DNA of 64,000 bases from Rhizorhabdus wittichii RW1 (GTDB taxonomy: Bacteria; Pseudomonadota; Alphaproteobacteria; Sphingomonadales; Sphingomonadaceae), in NCBI GenBank assembly GCA_000016765.1, contig CP000699.1:806001-870000 (forward strand), written 5' to 3'. Numbering within the stretch: position 1 is the first letter of the stretch; the number at the start of each line of letters is the position of its first letter. This document shows, in pieces, positions 1 to 8,955 of this stretch. The position numbers and the translations under genes are program-made. The notes beneath the pieces were generated by a model that had not been told where the DNA came from, did not search any database, and worked only from the letters and a program-made list of their open reading frames with translations.

Positions 1-300
1 GCGCGGCACGACACCGTCGCCTGGGCGCAGTTCGCGGGCGTGTCGATCGGCGTCGCGGTGCTGGCGTCGATCGTGGGCAACGCCTTCTGGAACCGGATGA
101 GCCGGCTGCTGCCGCTGACCCTGGTCGGGCAGATGATCCTGTTCGAGACGCTGTTCGCGCTGATCTACGGCTTCCTGTGGGAACGCCGCCTGCCGACCCT
201 GCTCGAAAGCGCGGCCTTCGCGCTGGTGGTGCTGAGCGTGCTGTCGTGCATCGCCGCGCACCGCAGGCCGGCGACCGGGACGGTCCCGGTCGCCGCCTGA
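1..300 (+). CDS. DMT/EamA-type membrane transporter, C-terminal fragment
   Basis: The frame is open from the first base of the window to a TGA at 298-300, so only the last 99 residues are visible and the true start lies upstream. The segment holds about three hydrophobic helices separated by short charged loops (for example WNRMSR and WERRLP) and ends in a short polar tail. This looks like the end of a drug/metabolite transporter (EamA-like, inner membrane), but no diagnostic motif is present. It runs toward the GMC dehydrogenase operon on the opposite strand, with only 4 bases between the two stops. Substrate unknown. Confidence 0.55.
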   Translation, partial: ARHDTVAWAQFAGVSIGVAVLASIVGNAFWNRMSRLLPLTLVGQMILFETLFALIYGFLWERRLPTLLESAAFALVVLSVLSCIAAHRRPATGTVPVAA

Positions 301-304
301 GCGA

Positions 305-1861
305 TCAGAGCCGGCCCGCCCGTATCTCCCCGTCGATATGCTCGGCCTGGCGCAGGGCGAGCGCGACGATCGTCAGGGTCGGGTTGCAGCCGGCCGCGGT
401 CGGGAACAGGCTGCCGTCCGAGACGAACAGGTTCGCGACGTCGTGGGTGCGGCCATAGGGCGTGCAGACGCTGGCCTTCGGATCGGTGCCCATCCGCGCC
501 GTGCCCATATTGTGGGTGGCGGGGATGAAGTCGCCCATCTCGACGATCTTCTCGGCGCCCAGCGCCTCGTAGATCCTGCGGCCGACCTTCCAGGCATAGG
601 TCTTCATCGCGATGGTGTTGGGGTGATCCTCATAATGGATCACCGGCACCGGCAGGCCGTAGCCGTCGCGCTCGGTCGGGTGCAGGGTGATGCCGTTCGA
701 GAGCTGCGGCGGGTCCTCGCCGGTCAGCAGCAGCCCCGCGAGATGATCATATTTGTCGAGCACCGAGGTCAGGTCCTCGCCCCAGCCGCCGATCATCATG
801 TTCTTCGCCAGGATTTCCGGCGTGAACGGAACGGTGCTGATCAGGAAGCCGCCGACGAAACCACGTTCGGGCTTGTGGGTCCGCTCGTCGCGGACGACGC
901 CGGCCAGGTGGGTCTGGCGGTGGAAGTTCACCTTGCCCGGCATCACCCCCATCACCTGGATGGTGAAGTGGCGCATATAGTTGCGGCCGACGAGGCCGCT
1001 GCCATTGGCGAGGCCGTTGGGGAAACGCGCGCTGCGGTTGTTGAGCAGCAGGCGGGTCGTCTCGACGACGTTGCCGGCGACCGAGACGGCGCGGCACTTC
1101 TGCGTGACCGTCCGGCCCTTGTTCAGATAGGTGACGCTCTCGACCCGGCCATCGGCGCCGAGATTGACCCCGGTGACCATCGATTCCGGGCGCAGCTCGA
1201 ACCGGCCGGTCTCCTCGGCCTTCGGTATCTCGGTGTAGAGGGTCGACCATTTGGCGCCGACCGCGCAGCCCGAGGTGCAGAAGCCAAGCTGCTGGCATGG
1301 CGGCCGATCGTCGCGCGGGACCGAGTTGATCGCCATGTTGTGCGTGTCGATGTCCGTATAGCCGCACATCCGCGCGCCGGCTTCGAGCACCTTGGTATTG
1401 TTGCCCGCCGGCAGGAAGGGCAGCCCGTGCTTGCCGGTCACGCCCATGCGGATCTCGGCCTTGTCATACCAGGGCGCGATCTCCTCGGGCGTCACCGGCC
1501 AGTCGACCAGCGTCGTGTCGGGCAGCGGGCCGTAGGTCGACAGCGCCCGCATCTCATAAGGCTCGATGCGCGGGCAGGCGCCGGTCCAGTGCATGGTGGT
1601 GCCGCCGACCGTCTTGCAGCCCCAGACCGGGAAATTGGGATCGGGCTTGCCGGTCGCCATGCGGCGGTCGAGCCAGGTGAGCTTCTCGAACATCACCGCT
1701 TCGTCGTTGACCACGTCGGTCAGCGACAGGCGCGGGCCCGCCTCCAGGCAGACGACCTTGTGACCCTTCTGCGCCAGCTCGTTCGACAGCGTGCCGCCGC
1801 CCGCGCCCGATCCGATGACGACGAAGACCGAGCCGTCGTCGAGGTTGAAGCGCGCGCTCAT
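305..1861 (-). CDS. GMC-family FAD-dependent dehydrogenase, large subunit
   Basis: 518 residues. The N-terminus carries the FAD-binding Rossmann motif GSGAGGG (residues 17-23), followed by the GMC signature region around GGTTMHWTG. The C-terminus has HNMGTARMG and CNPTLTIVALALRQ, typical of GMC_oxred_C with its catalytic His and Asn. A Cys-rich stretch (CQQLGFCTSGC) is typical of the membrane-bound gluconate/sorbitol dehydrogenase branch. These enzymes oxidise alcohols or sugars in the periplasm and pass electrons to a cytochrome; no cytochrome gene is adjacent. Its ATG overlaps the stop of the small-subunit gene (ATGA), so the two are co-translated, and the Tat signal of the small subunit probably exports the pair. 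Substrate unknown. Confidence 0.85.
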   Translation of the reverse strand: MSARFNLDDGSVFVVIGSGAGGGTLSNELAQKGHKVVCLEAGPRLSLTDVVNDEAVMFEKLTWLDRRMATGKPDPNFPVWGCKTVGGTTMHWTGACPRIEPYEMRALSTYGPLPDTTLVDWPVTPEEIAPWYDKAEIRMGVTGKHGLPFLPAGNNTKVLEAGARMCGYTDIDTHNMAINSVPRDDRPPCQQLGFCTSGCAVGAKWSTLYTEIPKAEETGRFELRPESMVTGVNLGADGRVESVTYLNKGRTVTQKCRAVSVAGNVVETTRLLLNNRSARFPNGLANGSGLVGRNYMRHFTIQVMGVMPGKVNFHRQTHLAGVVRDERTHKPERGFVGGFLISTVPFTPEILAKNMMIGGWGEDLTSVLDKYDHLAGLLLTGEDPPQLSNGITLHPTERDGYGLPVPVIHYEDHPNTIAMKTYAWKVGRRIYEALGAEKIVEMGDFIPATHNMGTARMGTDPKASVCTPYGRTHDVANLFVSDGSLFPTAAGCNPTLTIVALALRQAEHIDGEIRAGRL

Positions 1862-2367
1862 GCCCGCCCTCCCGCCTTGGGCAGCCAGTCGATATCGTCG
1901 AAGCCGCGGTCGTGATAGCCGCCATATTCGAGCGACGAGCCCTCATAGCCGACCATCTTCCACACCGATCGGTCGCGGTAGATCAGCTCCGCGCCGCGCC
2001 AGAGGATCGCCTTGAAGAAGGGCTCCTGGTCGATCTTCTCGACCAGGCCCTTCCGGATCACCGCCGGCAGGTCGGCGAAGGCGGCGATGTGGTTGCCGTC
2101 GAGCAGCGCCAGCCCCCGGTCGTGCTCGGCGACCGCGGCGGGCTTCGCCGCGATCTCCCCGAGATAGGTTTCCGCGACGCCGCGATAGAAGTCCGGCGTC
2201 AGCCGGCCATGCGGAAAGGCGGTCCGCAGCAGCGCGGCGGTGGTCGCCGTCCGCCGGTCGGCCGCCGCCACGGTGGCCCCGATCGCCCGGCCGCAGGCGA
2301 ACGGGATGGTGGCCGCGAGGGCGATGCCGCGCACCGCCCCCCGCCGCGTCATGGAAAGGCTGGTCAT
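1858..2367 (-). CDS. Gluconate 2-dehydrogenase subunit 3-like protein, Tat-exported
   Basis: About 169 residues. The N-terminus has a twin-arginine signal (MTRRGAVRG followed by a hydrophobic stretch ending near GRAIGA). The rest fits the Gluconate_2-dh3 family, the small partner of membrane GMC dehydrogenases, which is thought to carry the flavoprotein across the membrane. I chose ATG 2367 because GGGA lies 7 bases upstream; a GTG at 2373 and an ATG at 2352 are alternatives. It lies between the TonB receptor (17 bases upstream) and the GMC subunit (4-base overlap), so the three probably form one operon for uptake and periplasmic oxidation of one substrate. Confidence 0.75.
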   Translation of the reverse strand: MTSLSMTRRGAVRGIALAATIPFACGRAIGATVAAADRRTATTAALLRTAFPHGRLTPDFYRGVAETYLGEIAAKPAAVAEHDRGLALLDGNHIAAFADLPAVIRKGLVEKIDQEPFFKAILWRGAELIYRDRSVWKMVGYEGSSLEYGGYHDRGFDDIDWLPKAGGRA

Positions 2368-2384
2368 CGTCACGTCCCGGTTGG

Positions 2385-4670
2385 TCAGAGGGAGAAGCCG
2401 GCCTTCACATAATATTGCCGGCCGCGATCATAGGCCTGCATGAAGAAGCCGAAGGACGGCTGGTAATCGCCGAACGTGCGGAACTTCTTGTCGGCGATGT
2501 TGTCGACCCCGAAGGTCAGCGAGAAGGTCTTGCTGTCGCTCTGCCAGCGGACGTTGCCGTTGAAGACGCTGTAGCCCGGCTGGTAGAGTTCGGGGTTGTT
2601 GATGCCGTTGGCGTTGGTGAAGAAGCCCGACCGGTACGACCAGTCGACATGCGGCGTGAGCGAGCCGTTGTCGCCCAGGCCGATCTCCTTCTCGCCCGAC
2701 GCGCTGACCGTCCATTTCGAGACGTAGACGAACTTGGAGTCGAGGGTCAGGCCCTGGACGCCGGCGTCGAGCTGCTTGAACTTGGCGTCGGTCAGGCCGA
2801 CCGCCGCGTTCAGGCGCCAGCCGTCGCCGGGCGCGAAGTTGGTCTCCAGCTCGAAGCCCTGGATGCGCGCCTTGCCGGCGTTGGTGATGAACGGCCCGAC
2901 CCGGGTCGCATCCGCCACCAGAAGCTGCATGTCCTTGTAATCGGTGTAGAAGGCGGCGCCGTTCAGGCGCAGACGGTTGTCGAGCGCCATCAGCTTGAAG
3001 CCGGCTTCGTAGGAGTCGACCGTCTCGGGCTTGAAGTTCGGCAGGCTCGGCTCGGGCGGGAAGATGCGCTGGGTATAGCCACCGCTCTTGAAGCCCTGCG
3101 AATAGGTCGCATAGAGCATGAAGTCGCGCGTCGCCTGGTAGGACAGGTTGACCATCGGCGTCCATTTGTTGACGTCGGCCTTGACCGTCTGGAGCGGCAC
3201 GATCCGGGTGCCGGGCGGGATCACCAGGAACGGCGCCAGCGTCGACTTCACGAACTGGTCGGGCAGATAGTCCTTGCGGTCCTGCGTGTAGCGCAGGCCG
3301 CCGGTCAGGGTCAGCTTGTCGGTGAGCTTGTAGCCGAGCTGCGCGAAGGCGGCCCAGTTCTTGTAGTCGTAATAGCCGCCCGATTCCGCCGACACGACGA
3401 GGAAGTCGATCGAGTTGAGGTCCTTGCCCTTCTCCTTGAAGAAATAGAGGCCGGTGACCCAGTTGAGCCGGTCGTCGAACGCCTTGCCGGTGAACTGGAA
3501 TTCCTGGCTGAACTGCTTCTGGGTGAAGTCGTCATAGACATGGTTGATCGGCAGGTTCGATCCGTCGCGGTCCTGCGCGAAGGTGCCGTTGATGCGACGG
3601 ATCGCGGTGATCGACTTGATCTGCATCTCGTCGGTCAGGTCATAGGAGGCGGTCAGCGACGCCGACCACAGCTCGAGGTCCGAGAAGGTCGGCCCGGTCG
3701 AATAGTTGGTGTCCTTCGAGAAGAGGCGCTGGTTGTAGCACTGGGTGTTGGCCGCAGCCGCCGGGGTCAGGCAGTCGGCCGGATTGCCCAGGCCGGTCGC
3801 GATGACGTTCTGCAACGTCACGAAGCTGCCGGTCGCGGTCGGATCGATGCCCGAGATGGTGACCGGCGCGCCGTTGCTCTTGTCGCGGGTATAGTCGCCG
3901 GCGATCGTCGCCTCGAACCGGCTGTCGACCGGCGCGATGCGCAGCGCGCCGCGGATCATCTTGGTGTCCTGGTTGCCCAGCTTCTTGCCGAGCCCCGGCG
4001 CCTTCACATAGCCGTCCTGCGAGAAGAGGCCGCCGCTGACCTTGGCGTAGATGCCCTCGGCGATCGGGCCGCTGACCATGCCGCGCACGTTGATCCGGTC
4101 GTCGGTGCCGTATTTGATGTCGGCCTTCAGCTTGAACTCGTCGCTCGGCTGGACCGTCGTCAGGTTGATCGCGCCGCCGATCGTGTTGCGGCCGAACAGC
4201 GTGCCCTGCGGCCCGCGCAGTACCTCGACCGAGTTGACGTCGATCAGGTCGAACACGCCGCCGGCGGTGCGGCCCAGATAGACGCCGTCGATATAGATGC
4301 CGACGCCCGGCTCGACGGTCGGCGCGAAGTCGTTCTGTCCGATGCCGCGGATGTAGACGGCCGCGTTCGACGCGATGCCGCTGTTCGACGGGATGTTGGC
4401 GAAGGTCAGGTTCGGCGTGAAGTCCTGGATGCGGTTGACCTGGGTGATGCCCTGCGCCTCGAGCCGGTCGCCCGAGAAGGCGGTGATCGAGATCGGCGTG
4501 CTCTGGAGGTTCTCGGTCTGGCGGCGGGCGGTGACGGTGATCACCTCCAGCTCATTCTCGCCTTCGGTCGAGGCGCCCTGCGCGAGCGCTTCCTGGCTGA
4601 CCCCGCACAGCGCGGCGGCGATCATCGCCGAGGACAGGAGGCGGCGCTTGGTCCAAGCTGTAGATATCAT
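2385..4670 (-). CDS. TonB-dependent outer-membrane receptor
   Basis: 761 residues from ATG 4670, which has AAAGGGGA at the right distance; a TTG six codons earlier has no such site. A signal peptide ends near EALAQ and is followed by a TonB-box-like LEVITVTARR. Then come the plug domain (RIQDFTPNL, GIGQNDF, VEVLRGPQGTLFGRNTIGG) and a 22-strand-type barrel ending in the aromatic-terminated strand YYVKAGFSL. Such receptors import substrates across the outer membrane using TonB energy. The adjacent Tat-exported GMC dehydrogenase suggests the ligand is an alcohol- or sugar-containing compound oxidised in the periplasm. This is inference; sphingomonads carry many such receptors and the ligand cannot be read from the sequence. 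Confidence 0.9.
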   Translation of the reverse strand: MISTAWTKRRLLSSAMIAAALCGVSQEALAQGASTEGENELEVITVTARRQTENLQSTPISITAFSGDRLEAQGITQVNRIQDFTPNLTFANIPSNSGIASNAAVYIRGIGQNDFAPTVEPGVGIYIDGVYLGRTAGGVFDLIDVNSVEVLRGPQGTLFGRNTIGGAINLTTVQPSDEFKLKADIKYGTDDRINVRGMVSGPIAEGIYAKVSGGLFSQDGYVKAPGLGKKLGNQDTKMIRGALRIAPVDSRFEATIAGDYTRDKSNGAPVTISGIDPTATGSFVTLQNVIATGLGNPADCLTPAAAANTQCYNQRLFSKDTNYSTGPTFSDLELWSASLTASYDLTDEMQIKSITAIRRINGTFAQDRDGSNLPINHVYDDFTQKQFSQEFQFTGKAFDDRLNWVTGLYFFKEKGKDLNSIDFLVVSAESGGYYDYKNWAAFAQLGYKLTDKLTLTGGLRYTQDRKDYLPDQFVKSTLAPFLVIPPGTRIVPLQTVKADVNKWTPMVNLSYQATRDFMLYATYSQGFKSGGYTQRIFPPEPSLPNFKPETVDSYEAGFKLMALDNRLRLNGAAFYTDYKDMQLLVADATRVGPFITNAGKARIQGFELETNFAPGDGWRLNAAVGLTDAKFKQLDAGVQGLTLDSKFVYVSKWTVSASGEKEIGLGDNGSLTPHVDWSYRSGFFTNANGINNPELYQPGYSVFNGNVRWQSDSKTFSLTFGVDNIADKKFRTFGDYQPSFGFFMQAYDRGRQYYVKAGFSL

Positions 4671-4838
4671 GACATTCCCCTTTCGCAATTGACGGGCCCT
4701 GCGAACTCGCGCCGGTCTATGCCGGGCTACGATGGGGAAGGTCTCAATTCGGGCGGCCGCCGACTATCCAGTATCCGCAGCCGATGTGCGTCATTGGTAC
4801 GAAACGGTTGGCGAGAAATGGATGACGGTTTTATTCGA

Positions 4839-4929
4839 CGTCATGCCGGCGGAGGCCGGCATCTCGGGAGGAAGGGAGATGAGGTCGAGGCAGGAGCCTC
4901 CCGAGATGCCGGCCTCCGCCGGCATGACG
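4839..4929. repeat. Palindromic intergenic repeat, family A copy 1
   Basis: The arms read GTCATGCCGGCGGAGGCCGG and, about 90 bases on, the reverse complement. They enclose a purine-rich loop and each arm also folds on itself. Near-identical elements in the same orientation lie at 33878-33967 and 45319-45408. It lies between the TonB receptor promoter region and the end of the amidase gene. Confidence 0.85.
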
Positions 4930-4945
4930 AGCATCCTTGCAGGCG

Positions 4946-6217
4946 TTACTGGCCCAGCAGCGACCGGGCGAAGCCGAGCAGCGCCGCATCGGCGTGGCGC
5001 GCGCCGGTCAGCATCATGCCGATCGGCATCCCCTGCCCGTCCGTGCCGGACGGCAGGCTGATCGACGGCAGGCCGGCCATGCTGTCGGGCCGGGTGAAGC
5101 GGGTGATGGTCGGGAAGGTCGGCGCCGGCCGGCCGTTGAGCGCCAGCTCGGGCCCGGTATCGATCGCCGGCGCGACCAGCGGCGCGGTCGGCAGCAGGAT
5201 ATGGTCGACGCCGCCCGCGAAGATCGCGGCATAGGCGGCGCGCAGCGCCGGCCAGTCATGGCCGATCGCCTGCGCATAGTGCGCGGCGGTGACGGTCGCG
5301 CCGTCCGACGCGAGCCCGAGCAGATGCGCGACGTCGGGGCTGGCGACCGCCGCGACCAGTTCCTCGAACGAGCGGCCGGCGAGATCGGGCGCGGTCGCGC
5401 GCAGCGTCTCGTGCGTCTGGTAGAGCGCGATCGGGAAGCCGCAGGCCTCGTCGAGCGCGTTGACCCGCGCGAGATCGACGGTGACGACGCGATGTCCGGC
5501 CGCTTCGATCCGCGCGATCATCCGGCGATAGGCGTCGGCGACGGCGGGCTCCAGCTCGCCCAGGTCGGCGTCGGCGGCGATGCCGATGGTGCGCGCGCCG
5601 ACCGCCGCGTCGGCCGGGATTTCGCCCGCGAGCATCGCATCGGCCCACATTATCCAGCGCAGCTCGCGCGCCATCAGGCCGATCGTGTCGCGGCTCGGCG
5701 ACAGTCCGATCAGCCCGTCCGAGGGATAGCGCCCCATCGAGGGACGAAAGCCGATCACGCCGCAGAAACTTGCCGGAATCCGCGCCGACCCGCCGGTGTC
5801 GGTGACCAGCGAGAGATCGCCGAGGCCGGCCGCCAGCGCGGCGGCCGATCCGCCGCTCGATCCGCCAGCCACGCGCGCGGGATCGCGCGGGTTGGCGATC
5901 GCGCCGGTCCAGCCATTGGCGCCGGTGACGCCGAAGGCGAGTTCGTGGAGCGTCGTCTTGATCGGCAGGACCGCGCCCTTCTCGCGCAGCAGCCGGACGG
6001 CGGTCGCGTCGCGCTCCGCGCGGACGGCGGCGAAGCCCGGCGATCCAGCCGTCCATTGCAGGCCGGCAACGGCGATATTGTCCTTCACGAGCACCAGGGG
6101 CGCGCTCCCTTCCGGAAGCGCACCCCAGGCCGCGATGGCGTCGCGGTCGACCTCGGCGATGGCGTTGAGCGCCGTCGCCCGGTCGATCAGGCTTTCGAGT
6201 GTCGCTTGGTCGACGAT
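4946..6217 (-). CDS. Amidase-signature-family hydrolase, start codon unclear
   Basis: About 423 residues. The amidase-signature triad is visible: the Lys of VLVKDNIAVAG, the cis-Ser in VAGGSSGGSAAALAAG and the nucleophilic Ser in TDTGGSARIPASFCG. It hydrolyses an amide or related bond; the substrate is unknown. The gene follows the aldehyde dehydrogenase with almost no gap. Odd point: from the dehydrogenase stop (6223-6225) to the catalytic Lys region there is no in-frame ATG, GTG or TTG; the only GTGs touch the Lys itself. An ATC at 6217 (GGGG 8 bases upstream) or a CTG at 6190 would have to be used, with coupling to the upstream stop. The given start is therefore approximate. Confidence 0.75.
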   Translation of the reverse strand: MVDQATLESLIDRATALNAIAEVDRDAIAAWGALPEGSAPLVLVKDNIAVAGLQWTAGSPGFAAVRAERDATAVRLLREKGAVLPIKTTLHELAFGVTGANGWTGAIANPRDPARVAGGSSGGSAAALAAGLGDLSLVTDTGGSARIPASFCGVIGFRPSMGRYPSDGLIGLSPSRDTIGLMARELRWIMWADAMLAGEIPADAAVGARTIGIAADADLGELEPAVADAYRRMIARIEAAGHRVVTVDLARVNALDEACGFPIALYQTHETLRATAPDLAGRSFEELVAAVASPDVAHLLGLASDGATVTAAHYAQAIGHDWPALRAAYAAIFAGGVDHILLPTAPLVAPAIDTGPELALNGRPAPTFPTITRFTRPDSMAGLPSISLPSGTDGQGMPIGMMLTGARHADAALLGFARSLLGQ

Positions 6218-6222
6218 GATCC

Positions 6223-7728
6223 TTACCCCAGTGCGATGGTGACCGACTTGCTCTCGGTGTAGAGGTCGCGGGCGACATGGCCAAGCTCGCGGCCATAGCC
6301 CGACATCTTGTAGCCGCCGAACGGCACCGCCGGATCGAGCAGGTTGTGGCAGTTCACCCAGACAGTGCCCGCCTTGAGCTTGCGGACCATGCGGTTGGCG
6401 AGCGAGAGGTTGTTGGTCCAGACGCTGGCGCCGAGGCCGTAGCTGCTGTCGTTCGCCATCGCGGTCGCAGCCTCGAGGTCGTCGAACGGGGTCGCGGCGA
6501 GCACCGGGCCGAAGATCTCCTCGCGATAGATGGTCATGTCGGGGCGGACGTCGGCGAACACCGCCGGGCGGAAGAAGAAGCCCGCGCCGTCGACCGCCTT
6601 GCCGCCCGCGATCAGCCGGCCGCCCTGCTCCTGGCCGAGGTCGAGGAAGCCCTGGACCCGCTCGCGCTGCTTGGCCGAGACCAGCGGTCCCATCTGCGCC
6701 GACGGATCGAAGCCCGATCCGAGGGTGAAGCCTTCGGCGACCTGGGCGAGGCCCTCCATCACCGCGTCGTAGATCGGTCGCTCGACGAACAGGCGCGATC
6801 CGGCGGTGCAGACCTGGCCATGGTTGAAGAACACCGCCTGCGCGGCGCCCTGCACGGCCATGCCGATATCGGCGTCCTTGAGGATCACGACCGGCGACTT
6901 GCCGCCCAGTTCGAGCGAGATGCGCTTCATCGAGTCGGCGGCGCGGCGCTGGATGATCTGGCCGACCTCGGTCGATCCGGTGAAGGCGATCTTGTCGACG
7001 CCGGGATGGTCGACCAGCGCGGCGCCCGGCTCGGCATCGCCGGTGACGATGTTGACGACGCCGTCGGGGAAGCCCGCCTCGCAGATGAGCTGGCCCAGGC
7101 GCAGCGCGGTCAGCGGCGTGTCCTCGGCCGGCTTGAGCACGACGGTGCAGCCCGCCGCGATCGCCGGGGCGATCTTCCACACCGCCATCACCAGCGGGAA
7201 GTTCCACGGGATGATCTGCCCGACCACGCCGACCGGCTCGCGCAGCGTCTGCGACGTGAACTGCATGTCGGGGATATAGGCGAAGGACGGGTTGATCGTG
7301 GTGCCCTCGATCTTGGTCGCCCAGCCCGCCATGTAGCGCAGCGAGTCGATCGCGATGTTGAGGTCGCCATGGCGCGCCATCATCAGCAGCTTGCCGTTGT
7401 CGATCGTCTCCAGCTCGGCGAACTCGTCGGCATGCTGTTCCAGCAGGTCGGCCAGCTTGAGCAGCAGCCGCTCGCGCTGGACCGGACGGACCGCCGCCCA
7501 GCTACCTTCGAACGCCCGGCGCGCGGCCTTGACCGCACGGTCGACGTCGCCGGCCGTACCGGCGGGGACGGTGGTGACGGGAAGCCCGGTCGCCGGATCG
7601 GTGACGGTGATCGTGCGGCCCGACTCGGACCCGACCCACTGGCCGTCGATCAGCATCTGTCCCGGCGCCGAAACGAAGGCGCGGGCCCCTGCCCCGAGCT
7701 TGCCCTTCTGGTCGATGACGTCCGACAT
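6223..7728 (-). CDS. NAD(P)+-dependent aldehyde dehydrogenase (phenylacetaldehyde/betaine aldehyde type)
   Basis: 501 residues, the normal length for class I/II aldehyde dehydrogenases. Visible are the NAD-site PWNFP with Asn176, the general base Glu273 in ELGGKSP, and the catalytic Cys307 in GQVCTAG. ATG 7728 is preceded by GAGGAG five bases away, better than the GTG two codons upstream. It oxidises an aldehyde to its acid in the cytoplasm. An AraC-type regulator is divergent, an arrangement like feaB/feaR for phenylacetaldehyde, and phenylacetate and indoleacetate genes lie nearby. An arylacetaldehyde substrate is a reasonable inference, though betaine aldehyde or others cannot be excluded. 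The amidase gene follows in the same transcript. Confidence 0.85.
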   Translation of the reverse strand: MSDVIDQKGKLGAGARAFVSAPGQMLIDGQWVGSESGRTITVTDPATGLPVTTVPAGTAGDVDRAVKAARRAFEGSWAAVRPVQRERLLLKLADLLEQHADEFAELETIDNGKLLMMARHGDLNIAIDSLRYMAGWATKIEGTTINPSFAYIPDMQFTSQTLREPVGVVGQIIPWNFPLVMAVWKIAPAIAAGCTVVLKPAEDTPLTALRLGQLICEAGFPDGVVNIVTGDAEPGAALVDHPGVDKIAFTGSTEVGQIIQRRAADSMKRISLELGGKSPVVILKDADIGMAVQGAAQAVFFNHGQVCTAGSRLFVERPIYDAVMEGLAQVAEGFTLGSGFDPSAQMGPLVSAKQRERVQGFLDLGQEQGGRLIAGGKAVDGAGFFFRPAVFADVRPDMTIYREEIFGPVLAATPFDDLEAATAMANDSSYGLGASVWTNNLSLANRMVRKLKAGTVWVNCHNLLDPAVPFGGYKMSGYGRELGHVARDLYTESKSVTIALG

Positions 7729-7853
7729 TTCCACTCCTCAAGCCTTGCGAAAAAGATGCCGCAGCTAAGCCTCGGGGCGGACCGGCCGCTATCCGCAATG
7801 CGAAGCAGCCGTCCGCATCTCGCATCCTAAGCCGGGGGTGGCCGAAGCACCAC

Positions 7854-7866
7854 TTGACATTTCAAC
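7854..7866. promoter_or_regulatory. TTGA-N4-TCAA palindrome in the aldehyde dehydrogenase/araC divergent region
   Basis: TTGACATTTCAAC lies in the 227-bp gap between the divergent aldehyde dehydrogenase and AraC genes. It has the same TTGA-N4-TCAA plan as the two perfect copies upstream of iacH (21444, 21476), with three central mismatches. It may be an operator, or a -35 element (TTGACA) for the araC gene. No clear -10 is visible 17 bases away. Confidence 0.3.
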
Positions 7867-7955
7867 TAATTTGCATTGTCCTTCGCGTCCCGGCAGGCCT
7901 AGCCTCAGAACCGGCCTGAGCCGGCCACTGCCTGCACGGCGGGAGGAGGTGCGAT

Positions 7956-8948
7956 ATGCTGACCCTGGCACGAAACGACCCTCGCAAGGCGACGCGCGAT
8001 TTCCAGTCGAACGATCCGGGCGAGATCATCGACTATGTCGGCAAGACGCTGGCCCCGCACCGGATGGACATGGGCGATCCGTCGCGCATGTCCGCCAAGC
8101 TGAGCTGCATCGGCGTCGCGCCGACCCAGATCGTCGACATCCAGTACGGCACCGACGTCTGGATCGACCCCGGCGAGCTCGACGCGCATTTCCTGGTCCA
8201 TGCCTCGATCGAGGGGACCAGCGAGGTCTGGGCCGGCGGCTCGGAAGGCTCGATCCGCCCCGACAACCTCCACATCAGCTCGCCCGGCGCGCCGATCCGC
8301 ATCCACATGACGCCGGCCTGCCGCCACCTGACGGTGCGGATCGCCCGGTCGGCGTTCGAGGATTATCTGACCCGGATCATGAACATCCCGGCCAACCGGC
8401 CGCTGGTCTTCTATCCGGGCCGCGAATGCGGGCGCGAGCTGCCGGTCGTCTGGCGCAACCTGCTCAACCATCTGATCGACCAGACCAGCCATGGTCCGAT
8501 GCTGATGTCGAACAACCGGACCCAGCGCCAATATTCGATGCTGATGATCGAGCTGCTGCTGAGCAATTATTGCAACAGCTATTCGGACCAGATCGCGCTC
8601 TACGGCAACGACATCTCGCCCTGGCACGTCCGCCGCGCCCGCGACATCATCCACGCCTCGTTCGACGACAGCATCTCGGTCACCGATCTCGCCAACCAGG
8701 TCGGGGTGAGCGTCCGCAGCCTGCAGAACGGTTTCCGCCAGTTCCTGGGGCTGACCCCGGTCGAATATGTCCGGCGGCACCGGCTGGAGAAGCTCCACAG
8801 CGCGCTGATGGACGCCAGCCCCGAGGCGAGCGTGACCGAGCTGATGCTCGAATGCGGCATCGTCAATTTCGGCCGCTACGCGCAATATTACCGGCAGCAA
8901 TATGGCTGCCGCCCGTCCGAGACGCTGCGCAGCAGAAGGCCGTGCTGA
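7956..8948 (+). CDS. AraC-family transcriptional activator
   Basis: 330 residues. The first 200 or so resemble the AraC-binding-like domain seen in XylS and FeaR-type regulators. The last 90 form the double helix-turn-helix, with DLANQVGVSVRSLQNGFRQF as the first unit and LECGIVNFGRYAQYYRQQYG as the second. ATG is preceded by GGAGGAGG six bases away. It is transcribed away from the aldehyde dehydrogenase-amidase pair and probably activates that operon in response to its substrate. FeaR-like function is inferred from the layout, not proven by sequence. It ends next to a large palindromic repeat. Confidence 0.85.
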   Translation: MLTLARNDPRKATRDFQSNDPGEIIDYVGKTLAPHRMDMGDPSRMSAKLSCIGVAPTQIVDIQYGTDVWIDPGELDAHFLVHASIEGTSEVWAGGSEGSIRPDNLHISSPGAPIRIHMTPACRHLTVRIARSAFEDYLTRIMNIPANRPLVFYPGRECGRELPVVWRNLLNHLIDQTSHGPMLMSNNRTQRQYSMLMIELLLSNYCNSYSDQIALYGNDISPWHVRRARDIIHASFDDSISVTDLANQVGVSVRSLQNGFRQFLGLTPVEYVRRHRLEKLHSALMDASPEASVTELMLECGIVNFGRYAQYYRQQYGCRPSETLRSRRPC

Positions 8949-8955
8949 CCTCCTG

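Noticed and set aside
4732-5061. A small protein gene on + before the amidase
   Set aside because: The frame runs through a palindromic repeat and into the antisense of the amidase; no ribosome-binding site or recognisable sequence.
4946-7207. A single 753-codon protein covering amidase and part of the aldehyde dehydrogenase
   Set aside because: Its first 330 residues are the wrong frame of the dehydrogenase gene. Only the C-terminal part is the real amidase.
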